From NCBI GenBank assembly GCA_030278955.1, contig JAOANR010000006.1:52356915-52420914 (forward strand): DNA of 64,000 bases, in the 5' to 3' direction. The translations under genes were made by a program, and so were the position numbers. Origin of the DNA: Hygrophila difformis (Eukaryota > Streptophyta > Magnoliopsida > Lamiales > Acanthaceae). Numbering within the stretch: position 1 is the first letter of the stretch; each line of letters begins with the position of its first letter. Under the pieces are notes generated by a model. It searched no databases. It saw nothing but the letters and a program-made list of their open reading frames with translations, and was not told the origin of the DNA. Below, piece by piece: positions 35,601 through 46,451 of the stretch.

Positions 35601-37405
35601 ATTACTGTTGAATTCATACGCAGAAAGCTGGGGCCGATGATGACTTTGTGGATCCTCCACCTTCGCCCAAGGTCCCCTCTAAAGAAGCTGATAATTCACG
35701 GAAGCGGGATCGCTCAACACCTTTTTACTCCCCCCGTAAACCCAAGCGTGACCGAAAGCCGTCAAATGCAGTTTTGTCACCGTCCTACGACAACCCACGT
35801 GAGCTAGAAAAGTGGTCATCCCTCACGCCATTAGAGAAGAAAGTCATGCAATGGTTGTTCGAGAGGAATAATGCACCTGGTATGTTTGTTTATGCATCAA
35901 CCATTAAATATAAAACTTATGTAGATTCAATTTAAATAATGTATATTTTTGCTGTGTGAATTTGTTATCATCCATTTGAATAATACACAACTAAATTCCA
36001 TCCAAAATACAGGTGAAACAATTTATGATGACGGACACATCACAGTATGGAAGGAGCAGATCGAGCAAGTTGGTCCTGGTATGGACATTCCATCTTTATT
36101 TGTTGATGCTTACGTTCAAGTGGCGAATAGGTGGTTGTTCAGTGACATCGATATGCATAACCCCTATGCTAAGGCTGCCCATTTCCCGACTATGATCACG
36201 GTATTAAATTGTTGAATTATGTTGTAATTGATTTTCCATTTTCACAATCTTATTCCTCTTTCTCTAAAATTTTTTTTAGAATTTCTGCTCTCTGGAATCT
36301 CTTGGGAAACGTTCACTGCTTAGTGATGTAAGAGTTATCACCAATTGGACAAACATTCTCATGAAGTGCTTCCCTATGGAAGATTGGACACTTTGCTTCA
36401 ATGCAAAGATGGTGAGTTTGGATACATATGTATATATATTATGTTATGTGGCCCCCTTCCAAATGATATCAGTGCATTCATTTTATGCTATTTAATTATA
36501 CCAGTTTTATATTAGTTCTATGAATGCTTAGTCTTAGAATTTTTTTTTGTTCTATTTGATCTTCAAGTTGTTCATTAGCAAATTGCATTTTGATTCTGTG
36601 TACATTTCCCTACATTCTATAAAGTTGTGGAACTGGGTTAAATACTGTAAGTGCTTCCTTAGAGGAATAAATGTGTTCCTCTGGTGGCTCGGATATGTTC
36701 TGGAGACAGTAACCCATGCTCCCTTCTTCTGTGATGTGTGCTGCAAGTGTGTATTCAGTGTGTTATAGTGCCTATTAGGCTATGCTATCGTCAAATTATT
36801 CTATGGAGAAATGACTCGTATGTGCTGCCCAGTATGTGCCATTGTGTTCTCTGTGCTTTTATTATATGCTATTCGCATCCTTCTTAATTTTATTTTACAG
36901 AATATAATTCTTATTTGCTATGCAGATTTTTTTCCCGTATGTGCGGGACGGCCATTGGGTTCTCTTTGCAGCCGATTCCACCGAAAAGAAGGTTTGGTAT
37001 TTCAATAGTCGTGTCCGACAGCCTGGTTTCGACCAAGACAAATCTGTCCTAAAGCGCATTCTACATTGCCTGAAAGTGGTAGCAGAGCACTATGGTAGTA
37101 CCTTGTGGTCTGAACATTTCGAGCTTGACAGAAGCATACATGCAACGCAGCCCGATGGACATGCTTGTGGGCTTTTCATACTATTCTACATGGAAAAATT
37201 TAGGGGTCGTATTCGAAATGACAGTTTGCTAGAGATTCGTAAGTTGCCTGTTGTGGATGCGTTGCGGGCTAAGTTCGCATCAATTGTTGTGATAGACTTG
37301 AGCAATCGGTGTTTGGACAATGTGAGGCTCCTGGCAGGTGTACCCACTCCTACTGATTCTGCGGCCGCCGAGGACGCCATCCCAATTTGTGCAGTTGCCC
37401 CCTAG
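32600..37405 (+). pseudogene. Ulp1-like cysteine protease gene of MULE type, broken
   Basis: Probable 5' exon ends GACTGG|GTAAGT near 32760. Coding starts after GATGCAG| at 33304 (MESLMDRARATQ). Later exons have plausible GT-AG borders: to about 34003, 34087-34251, 34590-34648, 34738-35180, 35281-35473, 35624-35880, 36013-36200, 36279-36411 and 36925-37405. The last exon carries the C48 (Ulp1/SENP) triad region: GHWVLF (His), an Asp shortly after, and QPDGHACGLF (Gln and Cys). Such proteases remove SUMO-like modifiers, and plant MULEs often carry them. The copy has a frame break near 33545, an in-frame TAG at 33774 and another near 34900, so it is probably dead. It converges on the transposase gene. 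Confidence 0.75.
36712..36911. repeat. Intronic inverted repeat, arm in the Ulp1-like gene
   Basis: About 200 bp, nearly identical to the reverse complement of 40110-40307. It lies inside the intron between the exons ending 36411 and starting 36925. It starts ACCCATGCTCCC and ends near AATATAATTCT. No terminal repeat or obvious target duplication. Confidence 0.88.
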
Positions 37406-37770
37406 TACCGCCCAAGGTCCAGACTCGTGCAAAGGGGAAACAGAAGATGTAATACATTGGTTTTGCAATACATTTAACCCTCACATTTTGCAATGTTCTA
37501 TCATGTTAATTGTTTCAGGACAATTAAGTTTTCCAGTTTCTTTAATTGTGCTCTTTTGGCAATAACAGTATGAAGATGATTGTTGGTTGATTAGGAATAA
37601 TTATGAATTTTGTTTTTGCTATGGTGTTTAATAATATAGACCAGATTGTCTTACAAGTGCTGGCAGGATTGATGTTTGTGTTCCATCTATACTAACTAGT
37701 TGATGTGATCCCTTTATTTATTTGATATATATATATGCATATAATTAGTTTGTTTCGGAAACAGGTTTTA
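37406..37770. other. Region between convergent genes
   Basis: 3' flank of the Ulp1-like gene; A+T-rich, nothing recognised. Confidence 0.5.
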
Positions 37771-38097
37771 TCAGCAGTGATGTCTTTGTGATGCTCGAAC
37801 AGAAATGAATGTTTTCCCCATTGCAATCAATTGATATATCCACCTAAAGTTTGTGATGTGTGCTTGTCGGTCTGCATTGATCTCATTTGCAATGAAATCT
37901 CTCCATCCGTACAGCTTGCTGATATATTTGATAGTATTGAGGACTGACAAGTCAAATAGGAGTGGCATTCGGGTTCTGTTGGGTATTTTGCGTGGTGGCA
38001 TCTTCTGATTGATTAGCAATAACACACAAAACTTCAAGCTGTAATTCCTGTGTTCAATATTTTGGATCTGCATTTTGTCTTTCTTCCCAGGAGCCAT
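37771..38097 (-). CDS. Small ORF of 108 codons, unknown
   Basis: Opens at ATG 38097 (MAPGKKDKMQIQN) and is basic with a KMPPRKIPNRTRMP stretch. It lies between the converging Ulp1-like and transposase genes. I recognise no domain. It may be a piece of the MULE, a remnant or chance. Confidence 0.25.
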   Translation of the reverse strand: MAPGKKDKMQIQNIEHRNYSLKFCVLLLINQKMPPRKIPNRTRMPLLFDLSVLNTIKYISKLYGWRDFIANEINADRQAHITNFRWIYQLIAMGKTFISVRASQRHHC

Positions 38098-38487
38098 AAA
38101 TATAGTGATGCAGAATCAGAATAAAACTTGAATATATATTCCATTGGATGCTCGTAATTAAGAGCTTTATTTCATAAGTTCGATTTAGACATGATGGAAA
38201 CCATATATCCATAATTAAGACCATACAAATGAGACCAAAAAATCAATAACATTTAACTTATTCTCAATAAAACAATTCGGGCACCACAACCAGTTAACTA
38301 AACATGATGCTTTGTCTTGCTCTGCTTCTCCTTCCTTGTTGCCCCACGCACGACTTCAGATATTGTTCTCCGTCGTTTTTTTGGGCCGAATCTCCGCGGT
38401 TTAGACTTCAAAGTTAATGTTCCATCCACATTGGAATCCACATTTCCCGTGATCTCTCCCCCATTCACTGCAATGGTTTTCCACAAA

Positions 38488-41400
38488 TTAAGGTGTTTGC
38501 ACAATATTTGTTAAATTATTAAAAATAGCAGGAAGCAATGCTACAATAATGCCTTCATGACGTGTGGCCCTGAAGCTCGTGCTGCGAATTTCAGTTAGAA
38601 ATGCATTCACGTGATGTATAAACCTGTTTGTTGTTTCCGTATCCCGTGTTACCTCTTCCCTAGCGGCAGCCATTATTGTGCTTATAGCCACATCCCTGCC
38701 TTCCTTTGTCGTCAACTCATTTTCATCCAACCTGGATTCTCCACTGTCAACCCCACGTGATCTCACACACCAACGTTCTAGCACATATTTATCCGGTACT
38801 ACCTTATACTTCTTCAAACCTGACCCCCCCACAATGACCATTACCCGTATAGCATGTCGGCAAAGCACACCCCAGCTTTCGAATTTGCTACATGAACATG
38901 TTATATTGCCAATATTGGGGTTCAACATCACCGTATGTGATTTGTTCATTATCTTTACCTTATTTGGTTTTGAGACCAAGTATACACGGGTGCCCATAAA
39001 TGTCATTGCTTCATCCTCCTTTATTTCAAATTTGTAAGACAAATCATACTCCTTGCAGAAAATGTTAAACATTGAGGGAGTATAAGCTGACGACACCGAC
39101 CCCATAAGCGAGTTCCAAGGATGACGTGCTGCCATATTCCTATCCAATGCCTTGAATTGTAGCTCAGCCTCCACGGCCCTCCGTCCCTCTATCGCACGGT
39201 CGAAATGTGTAAAGAATTGGGCTATATTGTCATCAACCTGGAGATGCCTGAAATGAAGTAATAATTACCAACATCCTTTATTTACAAAAAATATCAACTG
39301 CAATCTAAACAGAGTGCAATGTGCATACCGTTTCAGTATTGCGTTCGTCGACTCACTGATTTGGGTAGTACGCATCCCAGCCGTGAATTGTCTTCGTCTC
39401 CAAGCGGACGACCAATGCTCCCGCAGCGTGTGTATGCCATCGAGCCATCTATGTGTTCCCCCACCAAAGCACTCATCAAGCAACATTTTCCAATATTTGT
39501 CGAATTCATTTTCATTCATAACTTTGTACACCAAAATATGGAACAACTCAGCAAACCTGACCAACAAAATTAGCACCAACACGGATGTAAATTCTTTGAA
39601 ATCTATATTATGTATATATATATAAAATTATCAATATAAAAATAAACAACGCTAAGTTGATATTCAGTCCTAGCAAACCTCTTAGTGTACATCTTGCTCA
39701 GGTTCTTCTTCGCATTTTCAAGGATGTGCCATGTGCATAGACCATGGTAGGAACTCGGCATTATTTTACGTATAGCAGCCGCGATAGCCGGATCCTGGTC
39801 TGTCATTATGCACTTCGGATGAGCTCCTGCTAAGTCACAAAAAAACTAGTCTCAGTGCATCTAAATATAAACCCAACCTCTTAACAATTATTAAATTACC
39901 ATGATGTGTCAAATGCTAAGTATCATTTTAACTATTGTTTATTCAAGGCATGCATGCACTACAATACATCATGCAGTCATAACTTGCATAGCATTTTCAA
40001 AATAAATTCATAAAGCATAACGAATTATATTGATAATTTAACATCATCAATACATCAAATCGACGGCAAGAAATCGAGTGATGTGTGTTTGCCGTCGAGT
40101 CATTTCCATAGAATTATATTCTGTAAAATAAAATTAAGAAGGATGCGAATAGCATATAATAAAAGCACAGAGAACACAGTGGCACATACTGGGCAGCACA
40201 TACGAGTCATTTCCATAGAATAATTTGACGATAGCATAGCCTAATAGGCACTATAACACACTGCATACACACTTGCAGCACACATCACAGAAGAAGGGAG
40301 CATGGGTTTCTTTCACTCGATTTCTTTCATTTCCATCCGAGCAATACTCACCGTCCATGCACTCTAGGAATTTATTTAAAAGCCATGCAAAGCTCCTTTG
40401 CGTTTCATCCAATAGAAGTGCTGCTCCAAACACGCAACACCGTCTATACTCATTGAAGCCAACGATTAAAGCTGAATTTTTTTAAACCATATCAGTTTCA
40501 CCATTCACATCCCATACACATATCAAATCCAATTACTACAAAGCAATCAATATTGGTTGAATTAAAATTTAAAGCATAATACAATACCAAGTGGCCTAGC
40601 ATTTTTGTTTGTGTTGAAGGTAGTGTCCAACGCTGCTGCATCCCCAAAACGTTTGTAATCGTCCCTCATCCTCGTGTCGGACCAGAAAATGTTGCATATT
40701 TCATTGTCGTCGTCAACCTCCATGCTATAGTAGAAATTCCGCTCAGCATGCTGCCTATCCTTAAAGTATTGCTGTAATGCATGGCTTTCCCCATTCCTCA
40801 CGTTTATTGTACGCCTACGGTTCATCATGTTCTTCAAATCGGATTTCAAAAAGCCAACCTTCTCGGCACCTCCTGACATTGCCCTAATCAGTGAATATGA
40901 ATCTCCCACTGTCAGCCCCGCCTTATCACCGAGATTAGCTATGAGTTCATGATGTTGTAGAATCCTACGGTTCGACCTCAACACATGCGCTGTAGTCCTA
41001 TCCTGCAAAGTGTGGTTATGTACATCATGTAGATTGCTAACTGTGTAAACCTTTCGCTTCCTATCATATTTGAAGGCAATCATTGCACAACATCCCACAC
41101 GTGTATCATCTAAAATGCGTTTTTTGCTTTGACTTGATTCTCCCCGGAAAGATCCCCCTGTTGGATCTTTGTTCGCTGGATTAACCTTACTATTATCCTT
41201 GAACCCTTGCTTGCTACAGCAATAACGCATCCACCTCACAACAGATTTGTCTCTCGGTGATGTCTTCTCGTATTGTTTTCGGACCGAAAACCCCCGACTG
41301 TGGGCAAAATTATAGTATGCACTATAGGCATCCCTTATAGTTTTGAACTCAACATCTTCAAAATCCCTAATATCTGCAAAACATTAATATGAAATAATAA

Positions 41401-41773
41401 GACCAATATTGATATACTGCATCACAGTATAAACAATATAGCATCAACAGATTAGAGAATGGATCAGTCATATCGTTTAGTACATTCAAGACATCCTTAC
41501 AAACATAATACCTGTTAACACTCTAGTCATACGACTGATCCCAGCCTCGACTACAGCAACAGTGCTGTTATTGCTATCCGTGGTTGTTTCGGGGCACAAT
41601 TCAATACAAACATCCCCCTCGTCATCATGTTCCGCCGATTGATTACATGTTTGTTGCATTGAAGCATCGGAGGTCTCCAAAAAAACATCTCCACCCGCTG
41701 ATTTGCTTCCCCCGGTTGATTCGTCATCTCGTCCGTCTCCTACAACATCCGGAATAGAATTTAGATCGATCAT
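38488..41773 (-). CDS. FAR1-type MULE transposase (mudrA-like), six exons, apparently intact
   Basis: Exons on the minus strand: 41773-41512, 41373-40588, 40471-40352, 39826-39679, 39556-39329, 39247-38488. All borders are GT-AG and all phases agree, giving 767 residues with no internal stop. After an acidic N-terminus, exon 2 holds a FAR1-type DNA-binding domain (AYSAYYNFAHSRGFSVRKQ; C and H residues to HDVHNHTL). The MULE transposase core follows: first Asp in GDAAALDTTFNTN, second in IMTDQDPAIAAAI, Glu in TTQISESTNAILKRY. Exon 6 has a SWIM zinc finger (CSCSKFESWGVLCRHAIRV). The length fits FAR1/FHY3-related transposases. A further minus frame at 38504-38301 with a GPKKRRR basic patch could be an alternative C-terminal exon. 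The neighbouring Ulp1-like gene favours a MULE over a domesticated FAR1-related host gene. Terminal inverted repeats were not found. Confidence 0.8.
40110..40307. repeat. Intronic inverted repeat, arm in the transposase gene
   Basis: Reverse complement of 36712-36911 with only a few differences. It lies in the intron between exons 3 and 4 of the transposase gene. Confidence 0.88.
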
Positions 41774-42890
41774 CCCCTATATCACGTTCCGGTGGATCCC
41801 CCCGTGCTTTTTAATCTTCTCAAATGCCACCCCACTCGCCACCGATTATGTTATTTGTTTTATCCGGTTCAAAAAACGTCTGGATATAGCATGGATATCC
41901 AGCCGAGGTGATGTTTTGGAATGGAATGGAAAGAATTGTGCTTGGTTTGCTGCGTTTGTGGCATGGAATTCCGTGCTGTTTTGAATTCTCTTCCTCAATA
42001 ACAAAAAAGGAACGATGATGTGGAATGGAAAGGGACCCTAAATTTATGCCAATCCCACTAATTTGGGTAATTAAATACCCACCTTCCATGTGATATTAAT
42101 TGGTTTTAATTGGCAAGGAATCCCTCCCCACTATGCGTAGCACCACATACCTTATCTCAGAACATGTCTGCATATGGGGATACTTCTATGTCAGCATACT
42201 AACTCAATTGGTTTTGTTTCGATCAACAATACAACGTCCAATTAACAATACAAAGGTATAATAATCACATAGTTGAATTATTAGTAAGTAAAGACTTTTG
42301 ATCACAAATACAACTGCTAATTAGCGGTGTGAATTTTAATTAAAAGTTAAAGACTGAATTTTTAATCATTACACTAAAAAGATTCCTGCTGTGAGTATTT
42401 ACTTCTGTGTTGAACAGGGATTATATAATTTGCCATTTGCCAATATCTTAAAAATGAAACTAAATGATATGGCGATTTCCACGAAGGTGTTCGACTTTCC
42501 TGTCCCCAACTATTTATTCCATTACAAAATGCATCATGGCAGTCTTTAATTGCTTCAAATGTGTAAAATTCTCACATTTGGTTATATGTTAAGGTTATCT
42601 CTTATTTATAGGACATAGACCACTCTGCCTATTATTAATTGGTTTTAAGTTGAAACCATAGGTACATGTTATTTCTAACAAAATGGAGTATTTAACTTGT
42701 CAATTACATCCACCAAAAATTATAAAGTTACTATTAAACCATATTCAATACAATTATAAAAAGAATGTTTATAACAATACATTGCTATATGACTTTAGCG
42801 GTTCCTTGAAAATTGACTTTTTAGAAATCAATAATTAGGAGTTGTTTAATGGAGTCTTTAGGGGAACATTTGACTAATTGAACCTGCATT
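41774..42890. other. Intergenic, upstream of both the transposase and DUF2921 genes
   Basis: No coding sequence recognised. 42290-42480 matches the flank of the pseudogene copy (22330-22448 and 23190-23260), so this belongs to the duplicated block. Confidence 0.5.
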
Positions 42891-42906
42891 AGGAATCTTG
42901 ATCTAG

Positions 42907-43012
42907 GAGTTGACTCAAGGCTTCGTGCGGATCAAGACAGCAACAGCTATAATACCATTATTATGCAATAACAATTCCTCAGACCTCACTCCTAAATCGG
43001 CCTTTTGCTTCA
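42907..43012 (+). promoter_or_regulatory. Promoter-proximal block of the DUF2921 gene
   Basis: Conserved with 23385-23492 of the pseudogene copy; includes GCTATAATACC about 65 bp before the ATG as a possible TATA region. Confidence 0.5.
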
Positions 43013-45733
43013 ATGGCTACTTCTTCCTTATTCTGCCTTTCCATAGGAATAATAATCTGCATTGCTGCAATTTCCACTGCTGATGATCCCCCAAAACCAT
43101 CAATCCCTTCTTCTTACAGAGACCTTTGTTCTTCCTTTGTACCAGAATCCACCCCCCTTGCTCATTCCACCCAATTACGATCCCTGCCATCTTATCTCGA
43201 CATAAACGACTTCACCGGCGGCGATCGCCTCTTCGGCAAATGGAACTACACCATTTTCTATGGTCAAAATTCCCTCGACCTTCAAATTGGAACCCATTCT
43301 CACCCAACCATATCCAAGGATGTTTACATGATACGAGCTTCCTTAATCTGTCTCACCCCCGTCCCCTATTACGGAGGATCTTACCACCGCGATCGCCCCA
43401 CGGCAGCCAGGTTCTCGTTGACGGGCTTCTGGTCTGAGATTTCGAGGAAGGCCTGTATGGTTGGATCCGGTAATTTGAATTTGACGGAAGGCCAAACTAT
43501 GAATTTCACTGGTGTGCTCAAAATGAAGTACGGCAGCAATGAGAATCCCACCATACAAGATTCTGTAGTCAGCGGGACTTTTGAAAGCACGAGTTTGGAG
43601 AACGACCCAACCTGGTTTGAACCGGTTTCCCTGATCGCTTTCCCTGACATTAAAGGTTACAATTATTCCTTGGTTTCCAAGGAAATTCTTAGTTTGGAAA
43701 GTTCGGGAATTCCCAAAGGCGTATCTGTAAATTTGGAGCCTAGTGGCTTTCGGCACCATCTGGGTTCGAGATATATTGCTTTGGACCTGTTGTATCCCGC
43801 GGAGTGCAACGAGTCTCCGGATAAGGATTGTTCTCCTCATGGAAACGGCACTGGCTTCGACGCCTTGCCGAGGATCATGAGATTGATTCCAATTCAGTGC
43901 TTGGAGTATGAGAGGAAGATACGCTATGTGGCCAGATTTACGGATTACTATATTCACTCCAAACATAAAGGCTTCCGCATTGAATCGACAATGATCGCAG
44001 AGGGGATGTGGGACGATAAGAACGAACAGTTGTTCATTGTTGCTTGCCAAATCTTGGATCCTAAGGATCGTTTTCGGGGTGCTGTTGCGAGATGTGGGTT
44101 GAGGGTAGCTCTGAGGTTCCCCTTGGTGTTGACAATGAAGGATAATTTGGGGGTTTTTGGGCAGCTTTGGAGTACAGGGAGCGGCGATGATTCCCATCAC
44201 TTTAGAAAGATTAATCTAACATCTAATCGTGATTGGAATGGTAGTATGAAAGATGTGGCGGGAGATCAACAGCTGAGATACGAGTACACTATGATGGATA
44301 GGGTGCACAAGTCGTGCCCTGCGAAGAACACTGCAGTGAAAGGGAGAACTTATCCAGATGCCCGATCCTATGACATGAGATTCGGCTTTAATATGGTGCA
44401 TTCAGATGGGAAAATGTATGGGAGTGGTTCTGCGGTGCCTTCCTTTGTTGGAAGTGAGATGTACCAAGAGAATCAGTTCGCTGGAAATGAAGCTTGGCAT
44501 ACGGATTCTCATGAGATCAGTGCAACAAATCCTGTTACAAATATTAGCTACAAAATAGACTTTTCTTCTGAATTGCAATTCAATTTTGACTTACAGGGTC
44601 CGGCTTCCAACACCTCACTGTATCCTAATCGTCCAATGGAGATCAATGCCGAAGGCGTGTACAATACCAAGACCGGGCAGGTCTGTATGGTGGGCTGCAG
44701 AAAGGTTTTCTGGGCTACTGTTTTCCACGATTGTGATATTCTTGTGAAGTTTGAGTTTCCTCCATTGAATTCTACAAAAGGAGGCCGCATCAAGGGAATG
44801 ATTGCAAGCACACGGGGAAAAGGCGATCCTCTTTACTTTCAAAATAAAACCTTGTCAGGTGGGGAATATTACCGTCAGATGGCTCAGGAATCTGTGTGGC
44901 GGATGGACATGGAAATCACCCTTGTCTTGATATCCAACACGCTGTTTTGCATCTTCATAAGCCTACAGATCTTCCACGTGAAAAGGAATCCCGAGGTGGT
45001 GTCTTCAATCTCCCTCGTAACGGTTCTAATACTTGCTTTGGGGAACATGATCCCACTTGTTCTGAACATGGAAACCGTGTTCATAGAGAACCACAAGCAA
45101 ACAATATACCCCAGTGGTGGAGGATGGCTTGAAGCTAACGAAATTGCTGTTCGCGTGGTCAGTATGGTGGCTTTCTTACTTCAAATACGCCTTTTCCAAT
45201 TGGTGTGGACTGCAAAGCAAACCAAACGCAGTGACAAGAGCCCATGGTGTAGCGAGAAAAAAGCCTCATTCATCACACTGCCACTCTACACTTTGGGGGC
45301 ATTGTTTGCCTTCCTAAAATGGACAAGGACATCGACACAAAATCGCTACATGGCAAGTTACAGCCCATGGGGAGATCTGAGGTCTTATGTCGGCCTAACT
45401 CTTGATGGATTTCTCCTACCACAGGTCGTTCTAAATGCCATCAGGGGCTCCACAGAGAAAGCATTGTCCTTTCCATTCTATATCGGCACCAGTGCAGTTC
45501 GGTTGGTGCCCCACGCGTATAATCAGTACAGGGGACACAGTTACCCAGAATCATATGTAAATGGCACATACTACTACGCGAATCCTGCAGCTGACTTATA
45601 CTCCAGAGCATGGGATGTGCTGATTCCGTTGGGCGTGGTTGCAATGGCCGTCATTATTTTTTTGCAGCAGCAACTTGGTGGGCGGTGTATCATTCCCAAA
45701 AGGTTCAGAGAATTTGAACTGTATGCAAATTAG
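43013..45733 (+). CDS. DUF2921 membrane protein, 906 residues, single exon, intact
   Basis: Starts at ATG 43013 after CTTCA and ends TAG at 45731-45733. Residues 1-23 form a signal peptide (FCLSIGIIICIAAISTA). A large lumenal/extracellular part with many N-X-S/T sites (NFTG, NISY, NGTYYY) follows to about residue 630. Six hydrophobic helices then lie near 632-655, 666-686, 711-732, 751-770, 793-811 and 868-887. This layout and words such as SPWGDLRSYVGLTLDGFLLPQ are those of plant DUF2921 proteins (PF11145 family, from memory). Relatives with a C-terminal RING (FLYING SAUCER type) act as endomembrane E3 ligases in pectin handling. This one ends KRFREFELYAN with no RING, so ligase activity is not implied. 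A broken relative lies at 23493-30050. Confidence 0.9.
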   Translation: MATSSLFCLSIGIIICIAAISTADDPPKPSIPSSYRDLCSSFVPESTPLAHSTQLRSLPSYLDINDFTGGDRLFGKWNYTIFYGQNSLDLQIGTHSHPTISKDVYMIRASLICLTPVPYYGGSYHRDRPTAARFSLTGFWSEISRKACMVGSGNLNLTEGQTMNFTGVLKMKYGSNENPTIQDSVVSGTFESTSLENDPTWFEPVSLIAFPDIKGYNYSLVSKEILSLESSGIPKGVSVNLEPSGFRHHLGSRYIALDLLYPAECNESPDKDCSPHGNGTGFDALPRIMRLIPIQCLEYERKIRYVARFTDYYIHSKHKGFRIESTMIAEGMWDDKNEQLFIVACQILDPKDRFRGAVARCGLRVALRFPLVLTMKDNLGVFGQLWSTGSGDDSHHFRKINLTSNRDWNGSMKDVAGDQQLRYEYTMMDRVHKSCPAKNTAVKGRTYPDARSYDMRFGFNMVHSDGKMYGSGSAVPSFVGSEMYQENQFAGNEAWHTDSHEISATNPVTNISYKIDFSSELQFNFDLQGPASNTSLYPNRPMEINAEGVYNTKTGQVCMVGCRKVFWATVFHDCDILVKFEFPPLNSTKGGRIKGMIASTRGKGDPLYFQNKTLSGGEYYRQMAQESVWRMDMEITLVLISNTLFCIFISLQIFHVKRNPEVVSSISLVTVLILALGNMIPLVLNMETVFIENHKQTIYPSGGGWLEANEIAVRVVSMVAFLLQIRLFQLVWTAKQTKRSDKSPWCSEKKASFITLPLYTLGALFAFLKWTRTSTQNRYMASYSPWGDLRSYVGLTLDGFLLPQVVLNAIRGSTEKALSFPFYIGTSAVRLVPHAYNQYRGHSYPESYVNGTYYYANPAADLYSRAWDVLIPLGVVAMAVIIFLQQQLGGRCIIPKRFREFELYAN

Positions 45734-46451
45734 GGGATCCTTTTTAGGCCACTACAAATGCTGGAGTAATAAGTGAAAGTGGTCTGGCTATGCTGGAGAA
45801 ACCCTCAATGAAACCCTCAAAATTAAGCCCCAGAAGGTTCAGAGAATTTGTATAGCATGTTAGCATGAAATTAGGGGATCCTTTTTCCTTGTATGGTCTC
45901 ATATTTATACTTCAATAACATGTAATATTGCAATTAAGTCCTTTATTTTCTCGTATTCCCATGCGAACAATGAGTGTTATATTACTCTCTAACTATGAAC
46001 ATAAAGGGCAGATAAAAAAAAAAAAAGAATAAATAATTAACAAAACAATTCAATACAAAGTGCTTCTATTGATTCTCAACTACTACATATACATATTATT
46101 AGGATTCGGTTAGCATCCAGAATAGCCACTTTTCTGGATGTCCAGAAGTTGCTAGGAGAATGAATAGAGAGTGCTAACGGATGATTCCTCCAATCATTTA
46201 CAATTAATAGCCACTATTAATTAGGGTAATGGGATATTTTAATTCCATAATGCATACTCGGTGGATTTGGCATAATTACTACTGCCATAATTGGACAAAT
46301 CAACATAATTGCATTGACAGTCGTTTCCCACTTACTCAATCCACAAAAAACCTACTTTGGATTGCTCTCTTCAAGATTCATCAACGTGCCAAAGTTGTAG
46401 CATATTCATCACACCCTGCTGAGGAAAAATCAACCGTCGGCATATATTTGT
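45734..46451. other. 3' flank of the DUF2921 gene, non-coding
   Basis: The gene's last bases and UTR are partly repeated: AGGTTCAGAGAATTTG and ATTAGGGGATCCTTTTT occur at about 45702-45747 and again at 45836-45887. A run of A residues at about 46014-46025. Nothing else recognised. Confidence 0.6.

Noticed and set aside
33304..37405. Functional Ulp1-like host protease gene
   Set aside because: A frame break near 33545 and in-frame stops at 33774 and near 34900 cannot be removed by any intron I could place.
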